A stretch of DNA of 64,000 nucleotides, taken from IMG/VR virus record IMGVR_UViG_3300027782_006229, positions 20,842 through 84,841 of that record; one strand, written 5' to 3'. The position numbers and the translations under genes were made by a program. Below the pieces are notes generated by a model. The model was not told where the DNA came from. It saw only the letters and a program-made list of their open reading frames with translations, and did no database searches. Source of the stretch: a virus. This document shows positions 56,382-64,000 of the stretch, in pieces (the first letter of the stretch is position 1; every line of letters begins with the position of its first letter).

Positions 56382-57515
56382 GTGAAGAATTACACATATC
56401 ATTTTGAAATCAAGGACTTACTTACGCAGTTTCTAGCTGCGTTTAATGATTGTATTATTAAAAGGTATGATAATGATAGAGTACCTAGAACAAATATTGA
56501 AGTAAGATATGTACTAGCTCCAAAACAGCGTGTTCTGTATGACATCATAAATGAACAGCATAATATTACACTCCCTGTAGTAGCTGTTAACATGACGAAT
56601 ATATCGCGTGATAATGACCGCGTGTTTAATAAATTGGATGGGTTCTATATGCAAAAGATATATAACCGAAATAGCGCAACATTTAGTAAGATACCTACAC
56701 CAACACCTGTTAATATAACAGTTTCACTTTCTATAATTGCAAAATTCCAATCTGATATTGATCAGATTTTATCTAATTTTGTTCCATATAATAACCCGTA
56801 TATTATAATTTCATGGAAGGTACCAGAATCAGCTGGGTTAAGCTATTATGGTGAGATAAGATCCGAGGTATTATGGGATGGTAATATCAATCTTAACCCA
56901 CCTATAGAGCTTACATCATCTGACAAATATAATATTGTTGCTGACACAACCTTTACAATAAAAGGTTGGTTATTTAAAAAGTTCGAAGAAGCATCAAATA
57001 TTTTTGTTATCGATACAAATTTTTATAACCTAACAGCTAAATCAGGTCCTGCTCTAACACAAAATTCTTATTTTACACTTTCTGGTATGAATTTAACAGG
57101 TGTAACAGAATCATTTTCTATATCTGGTATACCTTCTGTTAGAAGTATTAATGCTAGAACATCCTTTAGCTCTAAAGCTCAAGTTGAAATTACTCAAAAT
57201 ACAACAGTACGTAATCAGTTATCAAATCTAACATTTTCGGTGGGTGGTGAATGGTATAAAGATAGTGATGTTTTATATTTGATGTTATCGTCAAATAATA
57301 CTAGCTTATACCCAGGATTCACATCTATATCTACAATCGAACAAGGCACAGTAAGTGGGTTTCTTATTGATGATTATACAATAGTTAGCGATAAATTATT
57401 ATTTTTCACCTTACCATATACCCAACAAACAGGTGATTTTACAATAGTTGTTGCAAATGAAGTTGGTTGGGATTCATCATATCAATCAAGAAACATTGTT
57501 TTTACACTTATTTGA
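56382..57515 (+). CDS. 15: Tail sheath stabiliser gp15-like, C-terminally extended
   Basis: 377 residues (T4 gp15 is 272). The N-terminal half: FLAAFNDCIIKRYDNDR, IEVRYVLAPKQRVLYDII, ITLPVVAVNMTNISRD, and PTPTPVNITVSLSIIAKFQSDIDQILSNFVPYNNPYIIISW, parallels T4 gp15 (VPITYASKEHFM, ILPRINLHLVDF, ELSIFTRYEDDMFQIVEQILPYF). The extension (about 200-377) is beta-rich. It sits before the portal, as in related phages. The start follows the helicase stop by 11 bases. Confidence 0.6.
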   Translation: MKNYTYHFEIKDLLTQFLAAFNDCIIKRYDNDRVPRTNIEVRYVLAPKQRVLYDIINEQHNITLPVVAVNMTNISRDNDRVFNKLDGFYMQKIYNRNSATFSKIPTPTPVNITVSLSIIAKFQSDIDQILSNFVPYNNPYIIISWKVPESAGLSYYGEIRSEVLWDGNINLNPPIELTSSDKYNIVADTTFTIKGWLFKKFEEASNIFVIDTNFYNLTAKSGPALTQNSYFTLSGMNLTGVTESFSISGIPSVRSINARTSFSSKAQVEITQNTTVRNQLSNLTFSVGGEWYKDSDVLYLMLSSNNTSLYPGFTSISTIEQGTVSGFLIDDYTIVSDKLLFFTLPYTQQTGDFTIVVANEVGWDSSYQSRNIVFTLI

Positions 57516-57532
57516 GTTAAATATATAATAAT

Positions 57533-59308
57533 ATGGCAATGCAAGAAAACAATACAGGTAAATCATCAACATTTGGTAGGGGTCTAATGACCTATATTGC
57601 ACAAAGGTTGCCTTACTCATACAAAGAAGTAGATAACATCCAAGAAAAAAATCCCAAGTATGAGGTTTTTGCAAAAAATGGACCAAAGCGCTCTGAGGCA
57701 TTAGCAAATAATTCGATAGCTATTGGAAATCAAGGTGAGCCTGGCGGTGGTCTATTTGCTGCTGATAAAAGTCTTCAATCTGTTCTTTATTCCAACGTTA
57801 ATTCAGACAAAGCTGGTAGATTACGTGATTATCGAATTATGGCAGCATATTCTGATGTCGCTGATGCATTAGATGAAATTTGTGATGAATTTGTTAACAA
57901 AGATGAAAATGGTAATATTGTAAATTTGGAGTTTAGGGACATAAAACTTACAGATGATCAACAACAAACTATAACAAAAGAGTTTAATAAAATTGTAGAA
58001 TATTTTGATTTTGAAAGTAAAGGTTGGTCGTATATCAGACAATTTCTTACTGAAGGTGAAGTATTTTTTGAAAATATTATTCATAAAGATTATTCAGATC
58101 AAGGTATTTTAGGGTTCGTTAATATACCATCTGAACTTTGCGACCCTGTATATAACAACTTACAAAACCTTATGATCAAAGGTTATATTTATAAAAAACC
58201 TATTCTTGATCCTAAGCAACCTCAAAAGGTGGAAAAATATGATTATATCCCAATGGATGAAAATCAGATTACATATATCAACTCTGGTATATATGATGAA
58301 AATAGAACATTTGTTTTACCAATTTTAGAAAATGCAAGAAGAGCTTATAGACAGCTTTCTCTAATTGAAGATGCTATTGTTATTTACCGAATGGTAAGAG
58401 CACCAGAACGTCTTGTATTCAACGTTGATGTTGGTAATATGCCACCACCAAAAGCAGAAGCATATCTTCGTAAGCTTATTCAGAATTATTGGTCAACAAA
58501 GACGTTTGATGTTGATCAAGGTGATGCAGTACAAAAATTTACACCACAATCAATGCTAGATGCATTCTGGTTTGCAAAGCGTCAAGGATCAGAAGGTACA
58601 GATGTAAAACAACTTCCTGGTGGTGCTAATCTTGGTGAATTATCTGATTTGATGTACTTTATCAAAAAGCTATATAGATCACTTAAAGTACCAACATCAA
58701 GACTTGACCCCCAAGATGCATTTAGAGATGGTAGTGAAATTTTAAGAGAAGAACTTAAATTTGCACGTTTTGTTATTAGAATGCAGCAAAGATTTTCCTC
58801 AGCAATCAAAAAGACATTCATTACCCATCTCAAACTTAAAAATATTTGGGATGAATATGAATTAAAAGAAACTAATTTAAGTGTAGATTTTAATGCTCCA
58901 ACTAACTTCTACGATTTGAGAGAAAATCAAAAGATGGAACTTAAAACAACAACTTACAATAATATCACACAAAGTGAATTTATTTCTAAGACATACGCTC
59001 AAAAAAGATATCTTAATTGGACAGACCTCCAGGTTCTTGCTAATAGAGAGTATCTTAGAAAAGATGCAGAGTTCCAATGGGAATTACAACAAATTGGTAA
59101 TTCTGGTCCTAACTGGAAGGAAGCTATCGAAGCAGGAGCTCCTCCAGCAGAAGGAGGCGCTGATCTCGGTGGTGGAGGAGGAGGTGGTGGAGGAGGCTTA
59201 CCTCCGTCATTTGGAGGTGGTCCAGCAGAAGTAGGTGGTGAAGCACCACCAGAGGGTGAAGCACCACCACCAGAAGCTCCTCCAGCTAGTGAAGCTCCAA
59301 CAGCTTAA
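57533..59308 (+). CDS. 20: Portal protein gp20
   Basis: 591 residues (T4 gp20 is 524). LRDYRIMAAYSDVADALDEICDEFV (about 87-111), EGEVFFENIIHKDYSDQGIL, YINSGIYDENRTFVLPILENARRAYRQLSLIEDAIVIYRMVRAPERLVFNVDVGNMPP (about 245-300), DVDQGDAVQKFTPQSMLDAFWFAKRQGSEGTDVKQLPGG are conserved in gp20. The last 60 residues form a Gly-, Pro- and Ala-rich tail. It is the dodecameric vertex of the head through which DNA passes. Confidence 0.93.
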   Translation: MAMQENNTGKSSTFGRGLMTYIAQRLPYSYKEVDNIQEKNPKYEVFAKNGPKRSEALANNSIAIGNQGEPGGGLFAADKSLQSVLYSNVNSDKAGRLRDYRIMAAYSDVADALDEICDEFVNKDENGNIVNLEFRDIKLTDDQQQTITKEFNKIVEYFDFESKGWSYIRQFLTEGEVFFENIIHKDYSDQGILGFVNIPSELCDPVYNNLQNLMIKGYIYKKPILDPKQPQKVEKYDYIPMDENQITYINSGIYDENRTFVLPILENARRAYRQLSLIEDAIVIYRMVRAPERLVFNVDVGNMPPPKAEAYLRKLIQNYWSTKTFDVDQGDAVQKFTPQSMLDAFWFAKRQGSEGTDVKQLPGGANLGELSDLMYFIKKLYRSLKVPTSRLDPQDAFRDGSEILREELKFARFVIRMQQRFSSAIKKTFITHLKLKNIWDEYELKETNLSVDFNAPTNFYDLRENQKMELKTTTYNNITQSEFISKTYAQKRYLNWTDLQVLANREYLRKDAEFQWELQQIGNSGPNWKEAIEAGAPPAEGGADLGGGGGGGGGGLPPSFGGGPAEVGGEAPPEGEAPPPEAPPASEAPTA

Positions 59309-59317
59309 ATAACATAA

Positions 59318-60463
59318 ATGAGCTTACCTTGTACAATAACCCCTATTTCAGCGTTTCAGTCTACTAATCTTAATTCAAAGATTACAACATTTGATAGGTT
59401 AGGTGATAGAATTTTACGTTCAATGGGTTACCCGTTAGTAACGGTTGAAATTCATAAAGATCAACTCTATGAGAACATTTCGATAGCTATTGAAATGTTT
59501 ACAAAATATGCTGGGTACACTAAAGAGTATTTGATTTTCGATTCAAGATTATATGAACATGACGTAGGCCTACCTATAGATAAGCTTTATACGCTAGCTA
59601 GAACCGGGTTAACTCAAGCAGAACAAAATAGTCATTTAATTACACAACCAAGTTCATCGTTTTATTATACTGTTTCCAATACAGCTTATGTATGTACATC
59701 TGCAATATCAAGCTCTGTATTTACCTCATCATCTTCGTTAAGTGTATTCACTAATGGTATTTCTACATATGAACTTATAAGTGTACCAACATATAATGAA
59801 ATTATAGCATTAAGCGGACCGTTATCTAGCTCATTCAAATCATCATTTGTACCAACACCAACTGTACAGCAACAGGCTGTTCCAGGTTTAAGAATTAACT
59901 CTATATATGATTATGATGTTCTAGATTATAGAAAGGTTATTAGTATAACTAGTTTAGAAGAAGGTAGCAATCAGGGTATTAATACCTTGTTTACATTAGA
60001 GCAAACATTAGCACAACAGACATATTTTTCATATGCATTAGGTAATTATGGGTTTGACCTTGTATCATGGTATACAATGAAAGAGTGGATTGATATGAGA
60101 GAGAAAGTTTTAGCTACAAAACGCTCATATGAATTTAACGACAGAACACAGATTCTTAAAATCTTCCCACAACCATCAGGTACATCTCAGTTCTATGCTG
60201 TTCTTACATGTTATGTTGAAAAAGCCATACGTGATATGATTATGGAGCCTTGGATATATCAATATGCTCTTGCATTGAGTAAAATTTCTGTTGGTAGAGT
60301 TAGAGGTAAATTTGGTCAGGTAGCACTACTTGGTGGTGGATCACTTAACTACGATTTATTAGAAGAAGGTAAGAGTGAAAAAGCTGAACTTGAGAAAAAA
60401 CTCTACGAAGGCGCATCTCCAGGTTTCGGTGATAATGATCCTATAATGTTCTTTGTCGGTTAA
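59318..60463 (+). CDS. 13: Neck protein gp13-like
   Basis: 381 residues. RLGDRILRSMGYPLVTVEIHKDQLYENISIAIEMFTKYAGYTKEYLIFD (about 26-75) matches the T4 gp13 element RTLGYPMVRLELTDDHFVDYLNEAIE. The middle has a Ser-rich insertion (about 115-185). MKEWIDMREKVLATKRSYEFNDRTQILKIFPQPSG and the RGKFGQVALLGGGSLNYDLLEEGK end are also typical. Connects portal to tail. Confidence 0.65.
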   Translation: MSLPCTITPISAFQSTNLNSKITTFDRLGDRILRSMGYPLVTVEIHKDQLYENISIAIEMFTKYAGYTKEYLIFDSRLYEHDVGLPIDKLYTLARTGLTQAEQNSHLITQPSSSFYYTVSNTAYVCTSAISSSVFTSSSSLSVFTNGISTYELISVPTYNEIIALSGPLSSSFKSSFVPTPTVQQQAVPGLRINSIYDYDVLDYRKVISITSLEEGSNQGINTLFTLEQTLAQQTYFSYALGNYGFDLVSWYTMKEWIDMREKVLATKRSYEFNDRTQILKIFPQPSGTSQFYAVLTCYVEKAIRDMIMEPWIYQYALALSKISVGRVRGKFGQVALLGGGSLNYDLLEEGKSEKAELEKKLYEGASPGFGDNDPIMFFVG

Positions 60464-60915
60464 TGATGAAGAAAAATTCAAAATATACTCAAGGTGTTTT
60501 CATACCAAAAAATATAAACAAGTTTATTGGTACTAAGGCATTTTATAGATCGTCTTTAGAATTACGATTTATGAAGTTCTGCGATTTTAATGAAAATGTA
60601 TTAAAGTGGGGATCTGAAAATATTATCATTCCATATTTGAATCCATTAGATGGTAAAATGCATCGATACTTTGTAGATAATTTTGTGCAAATAAAAGAGG
60701 GTAGTGGTAAGATAAAAAGGTATCTTGTGGAGATAAAACCATCTGGTCAACTACTACCACCTAAAACCAATTATCGTAAGAAATCTAATCTGATTTACGA
60801 ACAAACGATGTATATAACTAACCAAGCTAAATGGCAAGCAGCTCGTGAATGGTGCAATAAAAAGGACCTAGAGTTTATTATTATCACAGAAAAACACTTA
60901 ACAGTAAATAAATAA
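60463..60915 (+). CDS. 4: Head completion protein gp4-like
   Basis: 150 residues (T4 gp4 is 150). PKNINKFIGTKAFYRSSLELRFMKFCDFNENVLKWGSENIIIPYLNPLDGKMHRYFVDNFV (about 15-75) follows T4 gp4, a TnsA-like fold. Two ATGs overlap the stop (TAATGATG); either could start. Acts late in head completion. Confidence 0.85.
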   Translation: MMKKNSKYTQGVFIPKNINKFIGTKAFYRSSLELRFMKFCDFNENVLKWGSENIIIPYLNPLDGKMHRYFVDNFVQIKEGSGKIKRYLVEIKPSGQLLPPKTNYRKKSNLIYEQTMYITNQAKWQAAREWCNKKDLEFIIITEKHLTVNK

Positions 60916-60919
60916 GTAT
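60909..60919 (+). promoter_or_regulatory. TAAATA box fused to the gp21 start codon
   Basis: TAAATA (60909-60914), AGTAT, ATG at 60920. Confidence 0.5.
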
Positions 60920-61582
60920 ATGGCAATGCGTCTAAACCTACTAGTAGAAAAACCAATTAAAGAAGAATTCGAATATATCTACGAAGAACAAAATAGAAAC
61001 GCTCCGTCGTCTTTATATATCAAAGGCCCTTATATGATGGCAGAAGATGTTAATAAGAATAATCGTAGGTACCCAAAAGATGAACTTGAACGCGAAGTAA
61101 GACGTTATAATGAAGAAATGATTAAGACACAACGTGCAATGGGTGAACTTAATCATCCTACATCTGCAGACGTTGATCTTGAAAGAGCTTGTCACCTTGT
61201 TACAGAAATGTATTGTGAAGGGAATATTTACGTTGGTAAGTCGAAAGTATTATCCACACCTTGTGGGTTAATCGTTAAGTCACTTATTAATGATGGTGTG
61301 AAGGTTGGTATGTCTTCACGTGCTTTAGGAACTTTAGAAGAAAGTTCAAAGTATAATACAGTTCGTAACATGAGACTTATTGCAGTTGATTGTGTTGCTG
61401 ATCCATCATGCCCAAAAGCTTTTGTTAATGGTATTTTAGAATCAAAACAATTTGTTCTTGCATTAGATGGTAAGTTTGAAGAAGCTTATGACACACTTCA
61501 AAAAAGTATTGGTTCATTACCTAGAAATAATGTAGATAAATTTCTCACTGAACAGATCTTAAAATTCATCTCTAGACTATAA
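60920..61582 (+). CDS. 21: Prohead core protease gp21
   Basis: 220 residues (T4 gp21 is 212). AEDVNKNNRRYPKDELEREV (about 39-58), the catalytic His in GELNHPTSADVDLERACH (about 78-95), and Ser in KVGMSSRALG (about 133-142) are visible. It cleaves scaffolding and capsid proteins after (L/I)-x-E, and removes capsid-targeting peptides from internal proteins. Confidence 0.93.
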   Translation: MAMRLNLLVEKPIKEEFEYIYEEQNRNAPSSLYIKGPYMMAEDVNKNNRRYPKDELEREVRRYNEEMIKTQRAMGELNHPTSADVDLERACHLVTEMYCEGNIYVGKSKVLSTPCGLIVKSLINDGVKVGMSSRALGTLEESSKYNTVRNMRLIAVDCVADPSCPKAFVNGILESKQFVLALDGKFEEAYDTLQKSIGSLPRNNVDKFLTEQILKFISRL

Positions 61583-61590
61583 ATAACTAT
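61578..61590 (+). promoter_or_regulatory. T4-type late box TATAAATA fused to start codon
   Basis: TATAAATA (61578-61585), ACTAT, ATG at 61591. Confidence 0.6.
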
Positions 61591-61866
61591 ATGGCAAAGG
61601 CTAAAAAGACTTCTAAAAAGGGTAGTAAACCTGACTATATCGATCTTGACAAAGATGGTAACAAAAAAGAATCGATGAAAAAAGCAGCTAAGGATGCTAA
61701 AAAACCAAAGAAAAAGAAAGTTATTAAAGAAAATGTTTTAATTGCAAACTTTATTAAGTGTATAAGCGAAGAAAAGTATGCTGAAGCTAATAAATATTTG
61801 AAGCAAGTAATTGAGAATAAGCTCATGAAGAGAATTTCTCAAGCTATGAAGCCAACACTTTTTTAA
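61591..61866 (+). CDS. Prohead core protein (gp67/gp68-like)
   Basis: 91 residues. Lys-rich N-terminus (AKAKKTSKKGSK), an EF-hand-like loop DYIDLDKDGNKKESMKKAAKDAKK, and a helical end ANFIKCISEEKYAEANKYLKQVIENKLMKRI. This combination is common in small core proteins located between gp21 and gp22 of T4-like phages. Confidence 0.65.
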   Translation: MAKAKKTSKKGSKPDYIDLDKDGNKKESMKKAAKDAKKPKKKKVIKENVLIANFIKCISEEKYAEANKYLKQVIENKLMKRISQAMKPTLF

Positions 61867-61871
61867 AATTT

Positions 61872-62717
61872 ATGCTTAAGGACCTAATCCCACAGAACAT
61901 CTTATCAGAAGAGTCAGTTAATGCAATTGAAAAAGCATTTACACAAAAGCTTAATCTTCACGTTGAATCAGCTCTTACTAAACAAGACGAACTTTACGCT
62001 TCAAAATTAAAGTCACTTCTAGAGGCTATCAACAAAGATCATTCCGATAAGCTTACAAAAGTTGTTGAAGCTATTGACAAAAATAACGCTGTAAAGCTTA
62101 TTAAAATTGTCAAAAAATATGAAGGTGAGCTTAATGAAAACGCTTCTACTTTCAAATCACAAATCGTAGATAATATTTCCACATACCTTGAAGCTTATAT
62201 CAGTGAAGCTATTCCAGTAGCTGCAATTGAAGAAGCTACTAAGAATAAGCAAGCACTTGCTATTCTTGAAGGTTTGAGAAAAACACTAGCAGTTGATTCA
62301 GCTCTTATGAAAGAGTCAATCAAAGATGCGGTTGTTGAAGGTAAGCAACAAATTGATGAAGCTACCCAACAATCACAAAAGCTTGTGAAAGAAAACAATC
62401 AACTTAAGAGAAAAATTGACGACATGAATAAGAATTTATTCATCGAATCAAAAGTCGCTAAAATGACTGCATCAAAGAATGAATATATTAAAAAGATTCT
62501 CTCTGATAAAGATCTTAAGTTTGTACAAGAAAATTTTGATTATGTATCAAAACTCTATGACAAGAGAGATGCTGAACAGCTTGAAACCATTAAGGAACAA
62601 GCATTCAACAATCGCACTGTTAAGAGCGATGCTCCTAAAGTTGTTACAGAAAACAACAGAGGGATTAAGCATAATCCGCTAATTTCTTCTTATCTAGGTC
62701 AACTTGATAGGAAGTAA
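61872..62717 (+). CDS. 22: Prohead scaffolding core protein gp22
   Basis: 281 residues (T4 gp22 is 269). Entirely helical and highly charged, with long coiled coils (about 20-100 and 155-200), the segment VKENNQLKRKIDDMNKNLFIESKVAKMT, and a C-terminal ISSYLGQLDRK. It forms the inner core of the prohead and is degraded by gp21. It lies just before the major capsid gene as in T4. Confidence 0.85.
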   Translation: MLKDLIPQNILSEESVNAIEKAFTQKLNLHVESALTKQDELYASKLKSLLEAINKDHSDKLTKVVEAIDKNNAVKLIKIVKKYEGELNENASTFKSQIVDNISTYLEAYISEAIPVAAIEEATKNKQALAILEGLRKTLAVDSALMKESIKDAVVEGKQQIDEATQQSQKLVKENNQLKRKIDDMNKNLFIESKVAKMTASKNEYIKKILSDKDLKFVQENFDYVSKLYDKRDAEQLETIKEQAFNNRTVKSDAPKVVTENNRGIKHNPLISSYLGQLDRK

Positions 62718-62778
62718 GATTTAATGAAGTCAGTCATATGACTTGAGTTGCTTGGGTATCCAATCCCATGAGTCCAAA
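62718..62778 (+). promoter_or_regulatory. Hairpin-rich leader of the major capsid gene
   Basis: Two stems: AAGTCA/TGACTT (around 62727-62744) and TTGGG/CCCA (around 62752-62768). No TAAATA box is seen. The stems may stabilise the capsid mRNA or separate it from the gp22 message. Confidence 0.45.
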
Positions 62779-64000
62779 ATGATAAAACGTATGAAAATCA
62801 ACGCTCCACAGTCCTTCATCGATCAATCAAGAGCTGACGCTCTTCTTGAAAAATGGGCTCCTGTATTAGACTATACGTCTAGCACAGTTGCTCCAATCGA
62901 GGATTCTTATAAGCGCTACACGACAGCAGTACTTCTTGAAAACCAAGAACAGTTCTGTTTTCGTGAGTCCAACCAAGCCGGTGGCACCGGTTCAGCATTC
63001 AGTAACGGTTCAGTAAATGTGAACCAATACGGTGGTGCTGTACCAAATGGTGACAACTATGCTACAGGTGACGCGCGCTTACCTAAGATCCTTATTCCGA
63101 TGATCAGACGTACATTCCCAGAGCTTATTTCGAACGAAATCGTTGGTGTACAGCCTATGACAGGTCCAGTAGGACTTGCATTCGCTCTTCGCTACAAGTA
63201 TGGAACACAAACCCTTGGTGGTGCTAATCTCACAGATGGCTACTTTACCAATGGTACACCTCCTACTGCAGCGTCGTCCACAGGTGCAGCTCATAACCAG
63301 CAAGGTGTATCCTACACTGGTCAGAACACACCATATGGTGACAACGAATTAGGATTCCAGTTCTTAGAAACTCGCTTCACAGGCACTTCTTCTCAATACC
63401 TTAGTGGTCTTGGAAGTGGTTCTGCGTTCTCGTTCCTAGGTCCTGATCAAGGTGTTGCCGAAATTCTTAAGAATTTCGAAATCAACTCCAACATTCCTAC
63501 AGTAGAAGTAAGCTTTGAAAAGACATCAGTTGAAGCAGGTACCCGTAGATTGGGTGCTCGCTGGTCCATCGAATTAGAGCAGGATCTCAAGAACATGAAT
63601 GGTATCGATATCGATGCTGAATTAACTAACGCTATGTCGTATGAAATTCAAGCAGAAATCGACCGTGAAATGGTCATGAGAATGATCCAATCAGCTCTTA
63701 ACGGTGGTGCAACAGCAGGCTACTCCTTCTGGAGTCCAGCCTCAGCTGACGGTCGCTGGTTAGCAGAACGCAATCGTGATTTCTATCAGAAACTTATTAT
63801 CGAAGCAAACCGAATCGCCGTCCGTAACAGAAGAGGGGCAGCAAACTTCATTGTAGCAACACCACGTGTGTGCGCTATTCTTGAAATGCTACCTGAATTC
63901 CAATGGATGTCTGTTGATGGTAACGTCAACACACAAGGTGTAGGTATTGCTAAGGTAGGTACAGTTGGTGGTAGATTCACAGTATACCGTGATACACGTA
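62779..64000 (+). CDS. 23: Major capsid protein gp23 (partial, C-terminus off the window)
   Basis: An open frame from ATG at 62779 (or the in-frame ATG at 62791, KINAPQSFIDQSRADALLEKW) to the window end, over 400 codons. VLLENQEQF parallels the propeptide of T4 gp23. LPKILIPMIRRTFPELISNEIVGVQPMTGPVGLAFALRYKYG (about 98-140) matches the region with MVRRAIPNLIAFDICGVQPM. The sequence GARWSIELEQDLKNMNGIDIDAEL is also typical. Codon use is richer in C and G at third positions than the neighbours, as expected of a very highly expressed gene. Confidence 0.95.
   Translation, partial: MIKRMKINAPQSFIDQSRADALLEKWAPVLDYTSSTVAPIEDSYKRYTTAVLLENQEQFCFRESNQAGGTGSAFSNGSVNVNQYGGAVPNGDNYATGDARLPKILIPMIRRTFPELISNEIVGVQPMTGPVGLAFALRYKYGTQTLGGANLTDGYFTNGTPPTAASSTGAAHNQQGVSYTGQNTPYGDNELGFQFLETRFTGTSSQYLSGLGSGSAFSFLGPDQGVAEILKNFEINSNIPTVEVSFEKTSVEAGTRRLGARWSIELEQDLKNMNGIDIDAELTNAMSYEIQAEIDREMVMRMIQSALNGGATAGYSFWSPASADGRWLAERNRDFYQKLIIEANRIAVRNRRGAANFIVATPRVCAILEMLPEFQWMSVDGNVNTQGVGIAKVGTVGGRFTVYRDTR

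Overview
The window is part of a large, AT-rich genome of a T4-like contractile-tailed bacteriophage. This rests on recognisable T4 core genes: primase gp61 (partial), RNase H, sliding clamp gp45, SSB gp32, a likely gp59 helicase loader, helicase gp41, UvsX, DNA polymerase gp43, gp46/gp47, late sigma factor gp55, UvsW, UvsY, clamp-loader subunit gp62, and the head/neck/tail genes gp15, gp20, gp13, gp4, gp21, core proteins, gp22 and gp23 (cut by the right edge). Gene content resembles marine T4-like phages (nucleotide-sugar and auxiliary genes, preQ0 synthesis, PhoH). The host cannot be read directly. A DUF1549/DUF1553 plus DUF1501 gene pair and a second DUF1501 gene are typical of Planctomycetota/Verrucomicrobiota and some marine Proteobacteria or Bacteroidota.

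Layout. 1-10.2 kb (minus): replisome operon, interrupted between gp45 and RNase H by three small genes and the DUF1549-DUF1501 pair. 10.3-17.3 kb: second DUF1501 gene (plus), glycosyltransferase, class II amidotransferase, QueC, thioredoxin, a free-standing HNH homing endonuclease, UvsX. 17.3-26.3 kb (minus): polymerase, glycosyltransferase, gp46/47, gp55, UvsW, UvsY. 26.3-33.3 kb (mostly plus): small proteins, many starting with a T4-type capsid-targeting-like peptide, including nuclease-like, ligase-like, nucleotidyltransferase and retropepsin-like proteins. 33.4-35.8 kb: DUF932-like protein, two micro-membrane ORFs, a Tat-signal protein. 35.8-39.6 kb: dense minus-strand tRNA array whose readable anticodons cover all 20 amino acids. 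40-44 kb: FolE, QueD, QueE, PhoH and neighbours. 45.3-52.4 kb: virion-like protein and a sugar-modification island with a split transketolase. 52.4-56.4 kb: DUF366, gp62, GroES-like protein, DinG/XPD-like helicase. 56.4-64 kb: tail and head morphogenesis in T4 order.

How it fits together. DNA replication and recombination genes are on the minus strand and virion genes on the plus strand, as in other T4-like phages. Two promoter styles are visible. One is sigma70-like TATAAT, seven times accompanied by an AGGAAA box exactly five bases upstream. The other is late-type TAAATA, matching the gp55 gene in the window. Both commonly place the start codon only 5-6 bases after the -10 box, so many messages are probably leaderless. 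FolE-QueD-QueE-QueC form a full preQ0 route, and the tRNA array includes all four tRNAs (Asp, Asn, His, Tyr) that can receive queuosine, so preQ0 may serve tRNA or DNA modification; no DNA transglycosylase gene was recognised here. All functional calls are from sequence reading alone; no database search was run.
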